Source of the DNA: Mesorhizobium carmichaelinearum
GTDB lineage: Bacteria > Pseudomonadota > Alphaproteobacteria > Rhizobiales > Rhizobiaceae
Direction: 5' to 3'
Assembly (NCBI RefSeq): GCF_900199455.1
Contig: NZ_FZQR01000009.1
Coordinates: 186,001-250,000 of the forward strand
Length of the DNA stretch: 64,000 nt
The translations under genes were made by a program, and so were the position numbers. The notes under the pieces are model-generated. The model saw nothing but the letters and a program-made list of their open reading frames with translations, did not search any database and was not told the DNA's origin. This document shows, in pieces, positions 27,497-36,590 of this stretch. How positions within the stretch are numbered: position 1 is the stretch's first letter; every line of letters starts with the position of its first letter.

Positions 27497-28075
27497 ATGC
27501 GCGAAAAATCCGGCAATCGATTGGGTTTCCGCACGGTGGCGCCACTGCTGTGGGCGCTCGTCGGGGCGTCCCCAGCCATTGCGCAGGAAATGACGACATC
27601 GTTGGTCGACATCCATCAGGGTTCGCCGCTCAGCGATCGCGCGAGAGGCCTGGGCAATGGTGGTTACGAACTGCAGAACGGAACCTTTGTCTCGTTCAAC
27701 CAATGGTATCGCGCAAGCTGGGTCGACATGCATGTCGACCTTTTGACCCAGATCACCGAGGATACCGGCATCCTTTGGGGTTTCGGGACCGGAGAGGAGG
27801 GCGAGAAGTATCGGATCGCGCCCAGCCTCAAGCTTGGGTTCCTCACCCAGATGCATCCCAGCCCCAACAGCACGCTTTCCCTGTCGTTCACCACGACCTT
27901 CGGCGGCAAGCTCACCGAAAAGTCCTGCGAAGCCGACTATGGCGACTTCGGTACCTACAGCGTCAATTGCCGGCTCGCGGCCAGCCAGATGGCGCCTGAG
28001 GAAACATTGAAATATCTGGTTAATGCTAAACCGGAAAGCCAGCACCTCTGGCTGAACTACCGTGTTACTTTCTGA
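27497..28075 (+). CDS. Hypothetical exported, beta-rich protein
   Basis: 192 aa. The N-terminus REKSGNRLGFRTVAPLLWAL ends near AIA-QE, a likely Sec signal peptide of about 30 residues. The mature part alternates aromatic and polar residues as in beta strands (SWVDMHVDLLTQITEDTGIL, SLKLGFLTQMHPSPNSTLSL, FTTTFGGKLTEKSCE) and ends with Phe (HLWLNYRVTF). This ending and alternation fit an outer-membrane barrel. The start at 27497 has GAGGTG 8 bases upstream; 27473 is the alternative. The secreted protease gene follows after 81 bp, so the two may be co-expressed. Confidence 0.6.
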   Translation: MREKSGNRLGFRTVAPLLWALVGASPAIAQEMTTSLVDIHQGSPLSDRARGLGNGGYELQNGTFVSFNQWYRASWVDMHVDLLTQITEDTGILWGFGTGEEGEKYRIAPSLKLGFLTQMHPSPNSTLSLSFTTTFGGKLTEKSCEADYGDFGTYSVNCRLAASQMAPEETLKYLVNAKPESQHLWLNYRVTF

Positions 28076-28156
28076 TCGCCGCGAGGCTGCGAATGAGGAA
28101 TTCATCGCCCCGAAAGCGATCGCTCATCCTGGTTGTTGTCTGACTGGAGTAGGAAC

Positions 28157-29137
28157 ATGTCGGGTACTTGCATGAAGTTCGGCCTCGCCGCCGCCCTTGT
28201 CATCCTTTCGGCGCCATTCGCATCGGCGCAAGACGCTCTCGACGCCGATCAGATGGCCGCGCTCTGCCACGGCGGCGGATCCATATGCGTAAGCGCAACG
28301 ATCCCGGCCGCGCCGGCGACGCAGACGGTACAGAACTGGATGAGCCCCGATGTCGGCGCCGCATGGGCCGCAGGGTACAAGGGCAAGGGCGTCACCATTA
28401 CCATGGTCGACGACTTCAGCAGCACGTCGCGCTTCTCCGGCAATTTCGGCCTCGGGGTTCAAACCCAGCGGCACGGTGAATGGACCCGCGAGGAAGCCAG
28501 CATGGTTGCGCCCTTGGCGACCATAAGGTCGAAAGACTTCACCACCGGTTCATACGTCCCGCTGGCGAGCGGGCTGAACGTGCTCAATCTGAGCTACGGC
28601 ATGTACGCCAAGGCGGGCTACAGCTCAAACCAGATCGGCTGGGCACCGGAGGAAGCTTCGATCATCTCCTACGCCGCCAGAGGGCTGGCCGTTGTCTCGA
28701 AGGCGGCTGGCAACGATTCGGTTGCCGTGGGCGGCGTCACCGGCGGCCAGCAGGATTATCTCGACCTCGCCCTGGTCGGCAAAGCCTCGGCGATCTTCGT
28801 CGGCGCGCTGTCCACCAACGGCACGACGTCCAACAAGGCCCAGCTTGCCTGGTATTCCAACTACGCCGGCTCCAACACGGCTGTGCAGAGCCATTTCCTC
28901 GTCGTAGGTGTCACCGGCGACAAGACCGGCCTTTACGGCACGTCCTTCGCCGCGCCGATCATCTCGGGATACGCGGCGATCATCGGCAGCAAATTCACCA
29001 GTGCGACGCCGACCCAGATCACCAACGATCTGCTCAATACGGCTCGTACCGATACACTGGTCAACTATAACCCCTCCGTCTACGGCAAGGGTGAGGCGAG
29101 CCTTTCGCGCGCCCTGGCTCCGGTAGCAATCAGGTAG
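28157..29137 (+). CDS. Small secreted subtilisin-like (S8) protease
   Basis: 326 aa, with signal peptide SGTCMKFGLAAALVILSAPF ending near SAQ. The S8 catalytic residues are in order: Asp85 (ITMVDDFSS), His106 (TQRHGEW), the oxyanion Asn186 (KAAGNDS) and Ser263 (GTSFAAPI). GKGVTITMVDD matches the usual S8 start of the catalytic domain. There is no C-terminal autotransporter barrel or long prodomain, so the protein is compact. AGGAAC precedes ATG 28157. It follows a predicted exported barrel-like protein. The substrate is unknown; it is probably extracellular or periplasmic. Confidence 0.85.
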   Translation: MSGTCMKFGLAAALVILSAPFASAQDALDADQMAALCHGGGSICVSATIPAAPATQTVQNWMSPDVGAAWAAGYKGKGVTITMVDDFSSTSRFSGNFGLGVQTQRHGEWTREEASMVAPLATIRSKDFTTGSYVPLASGLNVLNLSYGMYAKAGYSSNQIGWAPEEASIISYAARGLAVVSKAAGNDSVAVGGVTGGQQDYLDLALVGKASAIFVGALSTNGTTSNKAQLAWYSNYAGSNTAVQSHFLVVGVTGDKTGLYGTSFAAPIISGYAAIIGSKFTSATPTQITNDLLNTARTDTLVNYNPSVYGKGEASLSRALAPVAIR

Positions 29138-29144
29138 GCGCGTA

Positions 29145-29177
29145 GCATTTCGCTCGACGAGCGCGTCGCGCTTTAGG
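29145..29177. repeat. Repeat related to the palindrome at 14415
   Basis: Contains GCGCGTCGCGCTTTAGG, resembling the GCGACGCGCTTTAGG end of the 14415-14458 element. The TAA stop of the CCA transferase gene lies within it. Confidence 0.35.
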
Positions 29178-30435
29178 TTTCCAGTGCCTTCGCGGCGCGG
29201 TCAAGCAGCGCGCCGCGATCCGGCGCAAATCCCGCTTCGATCCATTCCGCCTCGAGGTTCTTGAGGATTTCGCCGAGCTTCGGCCCCGGCGTCGCGCCAA
29301 GCGCCGTCAGATCGGCGCCCTTCAGCGGAAACACCGGTTTTTCCCATTTGAGCGCGAAGGCAAGCAGACGCGAAAAGCCGCCGGCTTCGAGCATCGCGGC
29401 ATTGTCCTCGACGGCGCGCGCCCGCGCGGCGGCGAGCGACAGCCGCAGCCGATCGACAAACCCTTGCCGGTCGCCGCGGTACAGCCTTTTCGCCAGTTCG
29501 CCCTCGGTCGTCTTCGGCTCGACGGCCGTGGCCAGTGCCCAATGGCGCAAGCGGTCTGATTCCACGGTCGAAAACCGGAGCCGTTCGGCCAGCGTCTTCA
29601 TGCGCGCGGCATCCGGTGGCACGATCGCCTCCAGCCGCAGCATCGGATCCGCCGCCCAGCCCAGATCCTTCTCCGCCTTGGTCAGCCCATGGATGGCATC
29701 GATGCCCCATTTCTCGCTTTCCGGCAGCGCGGCGGTCAAGACACCGGCCTGCCGCATCCACAGCAGCGCCCGCGACGGGTCCGGCGCCGACAGAAGCTTC
29801 TTCAGCTCGGACCAGACGCGCTCCGCCGAGAGTTGGGCCAAGCCCTCCTTCAGCCGGGCGCAGGCCTTAAGCCCCTCGGCGTCCGGCCGGCCTTCGCCAT
29901 ACCAGGCGAAGAAGCGGAAAAAGCGCAGGATGCGCAGATAATCCTCGCGGATGCGCGCTTCCGCATCGCCGATGAAGCGCAGCCGCCGCGCCTCGATGTC
30001 GGCAATGCCGTCGACCAGGTCGACGACAGAGCCGTCCGCGTTGGCGTAGAGCGCGTTGATGGTGAAGTCGCGCCGCTCGGCATCCAGCTTCCAGTCGCGC
30101 CCGAACGACACTTTGGCGCGGCGGCCGTCAGTCTCGACATCGGCGCGCAAGGTCGTGATTTCATAGGGCTTGCCGCCGGCGACCACTGTGATGGTGCCGT
30201 GCTCGATGCCGGTCGGCACCGGCTTGAAACCTTTCGCCTCGGCGCGGCGGATGGTCTCCTCAGGCAGACAAGTGGTGGCAATGTCGACATCGGCGACCGG
30301 CTGGCCCATCAGCGTGTTGCGTACGGCGCCGCCGGCAATGCGCGCCTCTTCACCGCCCTCGGCCAGGGCGGCAAGCAGGCGCTGCAAATGCTTGTCGGCA
30401 AGCCAGTCGGCCCCGCCCGCGATCGAAACACTCAC
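29173..30435 (-). CDS. cca: CCA tRNA nucleotidyltransferase
   Basis: 420 aa. It adds or repairs the CCA 3' end of tRNA. Class II nucleotidyltransferase motifs are present: ARIAGGAVRNTLMG, catalytic Asp49-x-Asp51 (VADVDIATT), the nucleotide-specificity region KVSFGRDWKLDAERRDFTIN (RRDFTIN), then IADIEARRLRFIGDAEARIREDYLRILR. The C-terminal half is helical and could bind the tRNA elbow. It is the third gene of a leftward operon in which each gene overlaps the next by 4 bp, common in rhizobia. Confidence 0.95.
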   Translation of the reverse strand: MSVSIAGGADWLADKHLQRLLAALAEGGEEARIAGGAVRNTLMGQPVADVDIATTCLPEETIRRAEAKGFKPVPTGIEHGTITVVAGGKPYEITTLRADVETDGRRAKVSFGRDWKLDAERRDFTINALYANADGSVVDLVDGIADIEARRLRFIGDAEARIREDYLRILRFFRFFAWYGEGRPDAEGLKACARLKEGLAQLSAERVWSELKKLLSAPDPSRALLWMRQAGVLTAALPESEKWGIDAIHGLTKAEKDLGWAADPMLRLEAIVPPDAARMKTLAERLRFSTVESDRLRHWALATAVEPKTTEGELAKRLYRGDRQGFVDRLRLSLAAARARAVEDNAAMLEAGGFSRLLAFALKWEKPVFPLKGADLTALGATPGPKLGEILKNLEAEWIEAGFAPDRGALLDRAAKALET

Positions 30436-31067
30436 GCATAGAGCCTTTCATAGAGCGTACGGATGATGCCGGCGGTGACACCCCAGATGCGCCGGTCGCC
30501 ATAGGGCATGTCGTAGAAGAACCATTCGAGATCGTTCCACATACGGCTGTCGCGCTTGTGGTTCACCGGGTCCATCAGGAAGCGCAGCGGCACTTCGAAG
30601 GCGGCATCGACCTCCTCAGCGTTCAAGGCCAGCTGAAAACCGGGTTGTACGATGCCCAGCACCGGTGCGATGCGGTAGCCGCTGCCGGCGACGTAGTCGG
30701 GCATGCGGCCGATGATCTCGATGCGGTCCTGGTCAAGGCCGATCTCCTCGAAAGTCTCGCGCAGTGCTGCCGCCTCCGGGCTGGCGTCGGTGGAATCGAT
30801 GGTGCCGCCGGGAAAGGCCACCTGTCCCGAATGGCTGCGCAGCTTCTCGGCCCGTTTGGTCAGCAGAACTGTCGCCTCGCCGTCATGATCGACCACCGGG
30901 ATCAGCACCGCAGCATCGCGCAGCGGCTTGCCCTGGTTGAGGCGCGGATGGCCGGGATTGAAGCGATGGTCGCCATAGTCGTCGCCGGCATGCGCGTCCG
31001 GCTGCGCGGCAAAGCGCGCGCGAAAATCCGCCGATGAAAACGATATCCCGGACACCTGGTCCATCAT
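30432..31067 (-). CDS. NUDIX hydrolase, CoA pyrophosphatase type
   Basis: 211 aa. The Nudix box is complete: GGTIDSTDASPEAAALRETFEEIGL with the REtFEEIGL core. Upstream, AAVLIPVVDHDGEATVLLTKRAEKLRSHSGQVAFPGG matches the CoA-pyrophosphatase group (NuDT7/YeaB type), whose LRSHxGQVAFPGG segment is characteristic. It probably trims CoA or acyl-CoA diphosphates. It overlaps cca by 4 bp and the DUF1285 gene by 4 bp, indicating tight translational coupling. Confidence 0.93.
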   Translation of the reverse strand: MMDQVSGISFSSADFRARFAAQPDAHAGDDYGDHRFNPGHPRLNQGKPLRDAAVLIPVVDHDGEATVLLTKRAEKLRSHSGQVAFPGGTIDSTDASPEAAALRETFEEIGLDQDRIEIIGRMPDYVAGSGYRIAPVLGIVQPGFQLALNAEEVDAAFEVPLRFLMDPVNHKRDSRMWNDLEWFFYDMPYGDRRIWGVTAGIIRTLYERLYA

Positions 31068-31693
31068 GCGCTCAGCCGCTTCAACTGGTCCGCCGGCATG
31101 ATCGGAAAGACGGCGCCTTTCGAGCGCACCGCGAACATCGTCTCGCCGCCGATCTCGACCTCCTCGCCATGCCCGACCAGTTCATACATGACAGGCCGCC
31201 CCACCAGCGCCTCCAGCCGGCCGCGCACCAGCACATAGGGCTTCAACCCGCCGGTCTCGTTCTCGTCGACGAAGCGCAGCGGCCGTTCCGGCCCGGCCTC
31301 GACCACATCGCCGACATTGGTGCGGAAAGTGATGATCTGTTCGTCGCCACTGCCCGAAACGTCCATCTCGACGGCGATGAACGGCGCATCGGCGACGCGG
31401 ATGCCGACCTTTTCCACAGGCGTCACCAGATAGGTCCTGCCGTCGGCGTCCTTGCGCAGCACGGAGGAGAAAAGCTGCACCAGCGGCATGCGGCCGATCG
31501 GGGTGCCGAGATAGAACCAGGTGCCGTCGGCCTTGATCTCCATGTCGAGATCGCCGCAAAAGTCGGGATTCCAGCGCTCGACGGGTGCCGCGCCCTTGCC
31601 GGCACGTGCCGCGCGCGAGATCAGCGCCTCCAGGCCGCGCGCCTCGGTTGCCTGCGTAAGGCTTTGTTCGCGATGTTCGTCGTGTTCCGCCAT
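31064..31693 (-). CDS. DUF1285 protein
   Basis: 209 aa from ATG 31693 (a GTG two codons earlier is also possible). Family markers are WNPDFCGDLDMEIKADGTW, IGRMPLVQLFSSVLRKDADG, YLVTPVEKVGIRV and MYELVGHG, as in the DUF1285 proteins of alphaproteobacteria. It is soluble and beta-rich. It is the first gene of the operon with the NUDIX and CCA-transferase genes and diverges from moxR over a gap of 141 bp. The function is unknown, though the conserved linkage suggests an RNA or nucleotide-repair role. Confidence 0.85.
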   Translation of the reverse strand: MAEHDEHREQSLTQATEARGLEALISRAARAGKGAAPVERWNPDFCGDLDMEIKADGTWFYLGTPIGRMPLVQLFSSVLRKDADGRTYLVTPVEKVGIRVADAPFIAVEMDVSGSGDEQIITFRTNVGDVVEAGPERPLRFVDENETGGLKPYVLVRGRLEALVGRPVMYELVGHGEEVEIGGETMFAVRSKGAVFPIMPADQLKRLSA

Positions 31694-31834
31694 CGTCACG
31701 AAATAGTCACTGTTGTTCCGCTTGTCAGCCTAAGTCTGTGATTTAAGTTCGACCATAGGCGCTACGCGAGGCCGAATCGCGGCAACCTATGATATGGTGC
31801 GGGCTGGTATTTCCAACCAAAGGGATCGAGCCGA

Positions 31835-32838
<1,004 letters not shown>

Positions 32839-32839
<1 letters not shown>

Positions 32840-33768
32840 TGGCGCGCATCGGCGAGGTCCAGGCTCCGGCAGCGACGCGCGACGCGCTCGCCCGTGGCCG
32901 GTTGCGGGCTTCGCTTGTGCCTGACCTGCTGGTCGAGGCGCGCCGCATCGTCAACACCGTGATCGCTGGCTGGCATGGCCGCCGCAAGCGCGGCATCGGC
33001 GAGAATTTCTGGCAGTTCCGGCCCTATGTCGAAGGTGATTCCTCGCGCATCGACTGGCGCCGCTCGGCCCGCGACGACCACACCTATGTGCGCGACCGCG
33101 AATGGGAAGCCGCCCATACAGTGTGGCTGTGGGCCGACCCCTCGCCGTCCATGCTCTACAAATCGACCGGCGCCAGCGTTTCCAAGCAATCGCGCGCGCT
33201 GGTGCTGACGCTGGCCATGGCCGAATTGCTGTCGCGCAGCGGCGAGCGCATCGCCTGGCCTGGCCTGACCGATCCATTCACCGCCCGCAACGGCGCCGAG
33301 CGCATCGCCGCCCAGCTGATGCATGCCGGCGACTTGCCGGCAAAGCCTGACCTCACGGATATCAGGCGCTTCTGCGACATCGTCATCGCCAGCGATTTCC
33401 TCGATCCCGTCGAGGAAACGATGGAGTGGCTCGACGTGCTCGCCCGCCACGGCGTGCGCGCGCATCTGATCGAGGTTGCCGACCCGGCCGAGGAAACCTT
33501 CCCCTATGCCGGCCGCACCGAGTTCACCGATCCGGAGACCGGCGACAAGCTAACCGCCGGGCGGGCCGAAATGCTCGGCGACGAATACCGCCTGCTCTAC
33601 ACCGCCCGTCGACAGGAATTGGCCGGCTGGTGCAAGCGGCTCGGCTGGAGTTTTACCGTCAACCACACCGATCGGCTGGCGTCCGACGCGCTGGTGCGCC
33701 TGCATCTGGCGATGACCGCTGAAGGCTCTTATGCCGCTAGCGGTCGTGCCGGAAAGGCCGTCGCATGA
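32839..33768 (+). CDS. DUF58 protein
   Basis: 309 aa. It contains the DUF58 signature YVEGDSSRIDWRRSARDDHTYVRDRE. A degenerate von Willebrand A-like fold follows: VWLWADPSPSMLYKST with an aspartate-serine start, and CDIVIASDFLDPVEETMEW near the third strand. ATG 32839 overlaps the moxR stop, deciding the start; the longer frame from 32671 runs through moxR. It overlaps the DUF4159 gene by 4 bp. It likely works with the MoxR ATPase. No membrane segments are visible. Confidence 0.9.
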
Positions 33769-36587
33769 GTTGGTTACCGCTCTCCTTTGGCGCTCCCATG
33801 GTGCTGTGGGGCCTGCTGGCGCTGCCGGTGATCTGGTGGCTGCTCAGGCTGACCCCGCCCAAGCCGCAGGCCGAGATCTTTCCGCCACTGAAGATCCTGG
33901 CGCGCGTCTTGAAGCGCGAGGAGACGCCGCATCAAAGCCCTTGGTGGCTGACGCTGCTCAGGCTGCTGATGGCGGGCCTCGTCGTCGCGGCGCTTGCCGA
34001 ACCGGTCTTCAACCCGCGCGAAAAACTGCCGGCCGAAGGTGCGGCTCTTGCGCTGGTCATCGACAATGACTGGGCGAGTGCGGCCGACTGGAACAAGCGC
34101 GTCGCCACCGCCGAGCGGCTGATCAAGGACGCCGGCTCGAACGGCGTGCCGGTCATCATCGCCTTCACCGCCGAAAAGGCCAATGCCGAGATCGGGCCCT
34201 TCGATGCCACCGCCGCGCTCGACCGGCTGCGCGCCGCCAAGCCGCGGCCGATCCCGACCGACCGGCCCGCCGTCTATGCCCGTGTCGCCGGCGTGCTGGA
34301 GACCTTGCCCGGCGCCAGCGTCGCCGTGCTGGCCGACGGCCTTGCGGCCAAGGGCGACGAGGCCGCCTTCAACACGCTGTTGTCGAGAAATGCCGCCCGC
34401 GTCGTCTGGGCAACCGCCGATCGGCTTTCGCTGACCGGGCTGACCGCCGCCGACAACCAGGTCGACGGTTTTGCGCTCACCGCCATCCGCGCGCCGGGCG
34501 ATCCGGCGCCGGCACAGGTCACCGCCGGCGCCTTCGACGACAAGGGCCGCCGCATCGCCGATGCCACGCTGACCTTCGCGCCGGGCGAAGCCACCGCCAC
34601 CGGCACCATGGCGGTGCCGTTCGAACTGCGCAACGACTTCGCCTCGATAGCGCTCGACGGCGAGCGCCAGGCGGGCGGGGTGCGCGTGCTCGACGAAAGC
34701 TCCAAACGCCGCCGCGTCGGGCTGTTGTCGCAGGCCGAGGCCGACCAGGCGCAGCCGCTCCTGTCGCCGCTCTACTACATCAGGCGCGCGCTGCAGCCCT
34801 TCGCCGATCTGGTCGAGCCCTCCAGCGCCGATCTCGCCGACGCCATCCCGCAGATCCTCGACCAGAAGCCGGCGATGATCATCATGGCCGATATCGGCAC
34901 CATTCCCGCACAAGTCCGGCAAAGGCTGGTTGACTGGGTCGACAATGGCGGCACGCTGGTGCGCTTCGCCGGCTCGCGGCTGGCCGCCGCCGGCAATGAC
35001 GACGATCTGCTGCCGGTTCGCCTGCGCACCGGCGAGCGTTCGCTCGGCGGCGCGCTGTCATGGACCTCACCGCAGCCGGTCACCGAATTTCCCAAGGCCG
35101 GTCCCTTCGCCGACCTGGCGCCGCCCACCGAAGTCACGGTGAGCAGGCAGGTGCTGGCCGAGCCGACGCCCGATATCGTCGAGCGCACCTGGGCCGCGCT
35201 TGCCGACGGCACGCCGCTGGTCACCGGGCTGAAGAAAGGCAAGGGCACGCTGGTGCTGTTCCATGTCACGCCCGAGGCGACCTGGTCGAACCTGCCGATC
35301 TCAGGCAGCTTCGTCGAGATGCTGCGCCGCATCGTCCAGCTGTCGCGTAACCAGGGCGCGGCGATCGCCAATGCCGAAGCCGCCGCCACGTCGCTGGCGC
35401 CCTACCGCATGATCGCGGCCGACGGCTCGCTGGTGCCGCCGACGCCGGATGCGCGGCCGCTGGTGCCCGGCGCCGGCGCACTGCCGGTGACTTTCGAGAA
35501 CCCGCCCGGGCTGTACGGCTCGGAGACCGGCGTTTTCGCCCATAATCTGCTCGATGCCGCGAGCACGTTCGAGCCGCTGGCGCGCCCGCAGATCGCCGTG
35601 CCGGTCACCACGATCCAGTATGCCTTCGATGAATCCCGCAATCTGAAAGGTTCGCTGGTCACCGCCGCCCTGGTGCTGATGCTGCTCGACACGCTGGCGG
35701 TGTTCTGGATGGGCGGCTTGTTTTCGCGCCGGCCGCGCCGCGCCGGTGCGGTGACCACCACCGCGGCGGTGCTGATTGCGCTTGGCGCATTGTTCGGCCA
35801 TGCCGATTTCGCCCGCGCCGACGATGCCAAGCCGGGCGACGAGGCGGCCATCACGGCGATTTCGAAGACCCGCATCGCCTATGTGCTGACCGGCGTGCCG
35901 GGCGACGATTCGATCAGCCGCGCCGGGCTCGAAGGCCTGACCCGTTTCCTGATCGAAAAGACCGCGCTGGAGCCCGGCGCGCCGGCCGGCGTCGACATAT
36001 CCAAAGACGAGCTCTCGTTCTATCCGCTGATCTACTGGCCGATCGATCCGGCCGCCCCCATGCCGAGCCAGGCGGCGATCGCCCGCATCGACGCCTATAT
36101 GCAGCAGGGCGGCACCGTGCTGTTCGACACGCGCGACCAGTTCGCCAACGGCATCGGCGCCGATTCGACCAGCCCGGCGACCGAGCGGCTGCGCGACATC
36201 CTCGGCAACCTCAACGTGCCGCCGCTAGAGCCGGTGCCGTCGGACCACGTGCTGACCAAGTCCTTCTTCATCCTGCCCGAATTTCCCGGCCGCTTCAGTG
36301 GCAGCCCGCTCTGGGTCGAGGCCTCGCTCGACGCCAGCAACACCGACAACCGGCCGGTGCGCACCGGCGACGGCGTCTCGCCGATCATGATCACCGCCAA
36401 TGATTTCGCTGGTGCCTGGGCGGTCGACGAGAATGGCGACGCGCTGCTGCCGACCGTGCCGGCCGACCCGATGCAGCGCGTCTATGCGCTGCGCGCCGGC
36501 GTCAACATCATGATGTACATGCTGACCGGCAACTACAAATCCGACCAGGTGCATGTGCCCATATTGCTCGAACGGCTGGGGCAATAA
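33765..36587 (+). CDS. Membrane protein with BatA-like N-terminus and DUF4159 domain
   Basis: 940 aa. It has two N-terminal membrane helices around LWGLLALPVIWWLLRL and LLRLLMAGLVVAALAEPVF (BatA-like), then a long periplasmic or cytoplasmic region with a von Willebrand-like beginning ALALVIDNDWAS. A further hydrophobic helix, about AALVLMLLDTLAVFWMGGLF, precedes the C-terminal DUF4159 domain (about residues 700-935), which begins ISKTRIAYVLTGVPGDDSIS and contains GGTVLFDTRDQFAN and MMYMLTGNYKSDQVHVPILL. It sits fourth from the operon's start after moxR and DUF58. The function is unknown. Confidence 0.88.
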   Translation: MSWLPLSFGAPMVLWGLLALPVIWWLLRLTPPKPQAEIFPPLKILARVLKREETPHQSPWWLTLLRLLMAGLVVAALAEPVFNPREKLPAEGAALALVIDNDWASAADWNKRVATAERLIKDAGSNGVPVIIAFTAEKANAEIGPFDATAALDRLRAAKPRPIPTDRPAVYARVAGVLETLPGASVAVLADGLAAKGDEAAFNTLLSRNAARVVWATADRLSLTGLTAADNQVDGFALTAIRAPGDPAPAQVTAGAFDDKGRRIADATLTFAPGEATATGTMAVPFELRNDFASIALDGERQAGGVRVLDESSKRRRVGLLSQAEADQAQPLLSPLYYIRRALQPFADLVEPSSADLADAIPQILDQKPAMIIMADIGTIPAQVRQRLVDWVDNGGTLVRFAGSRLAAAGNDDDLLPVRLRTGERSLGGALSWTSPQPVTEFPKAGPFADLAPPTEVTVSRQVLAEPTPDIVERTWAALADGTPLVTGLKKGKGTLVLFHVTPEATWSNLPISGSFVEMLRRIVQLSRNQGAAIANAEAAATSLAPYRMIAADGSLVPPTPDARPLVPGAGALPVTFENPPGLYGSETGVFAHNLLDAASTFEPLARPQIAVPVTTIQYAFDESRNLKGSLVTAALVLMLLDTLAVFWMGGLFSRRPRRAGAVTTTAAVLIALGALFGHADFARADDAKPGDEAAITAISKTRIAYVLTGVPGDDSISRAGLEGLTRFLIEKTALEPGAPAGVDISKDELSFYPLIYWPIDPAAPMPSQAAIARIDAYMQQGGTVLFDTRDQFANGIGADSTSPATERLRDILGNLNVPPLEPVPSDHVLTKSFFILPEFPGRFSGSPLWVEASLDASNTDNRPVRTGDGVSPIMITANDFAGAWAVDENGDALLPTVPADPMQRVYALRAGVNIMMYMLTGNYKSDQVHVPILLERLGQ

Positions 36588-36590
36588 GGC

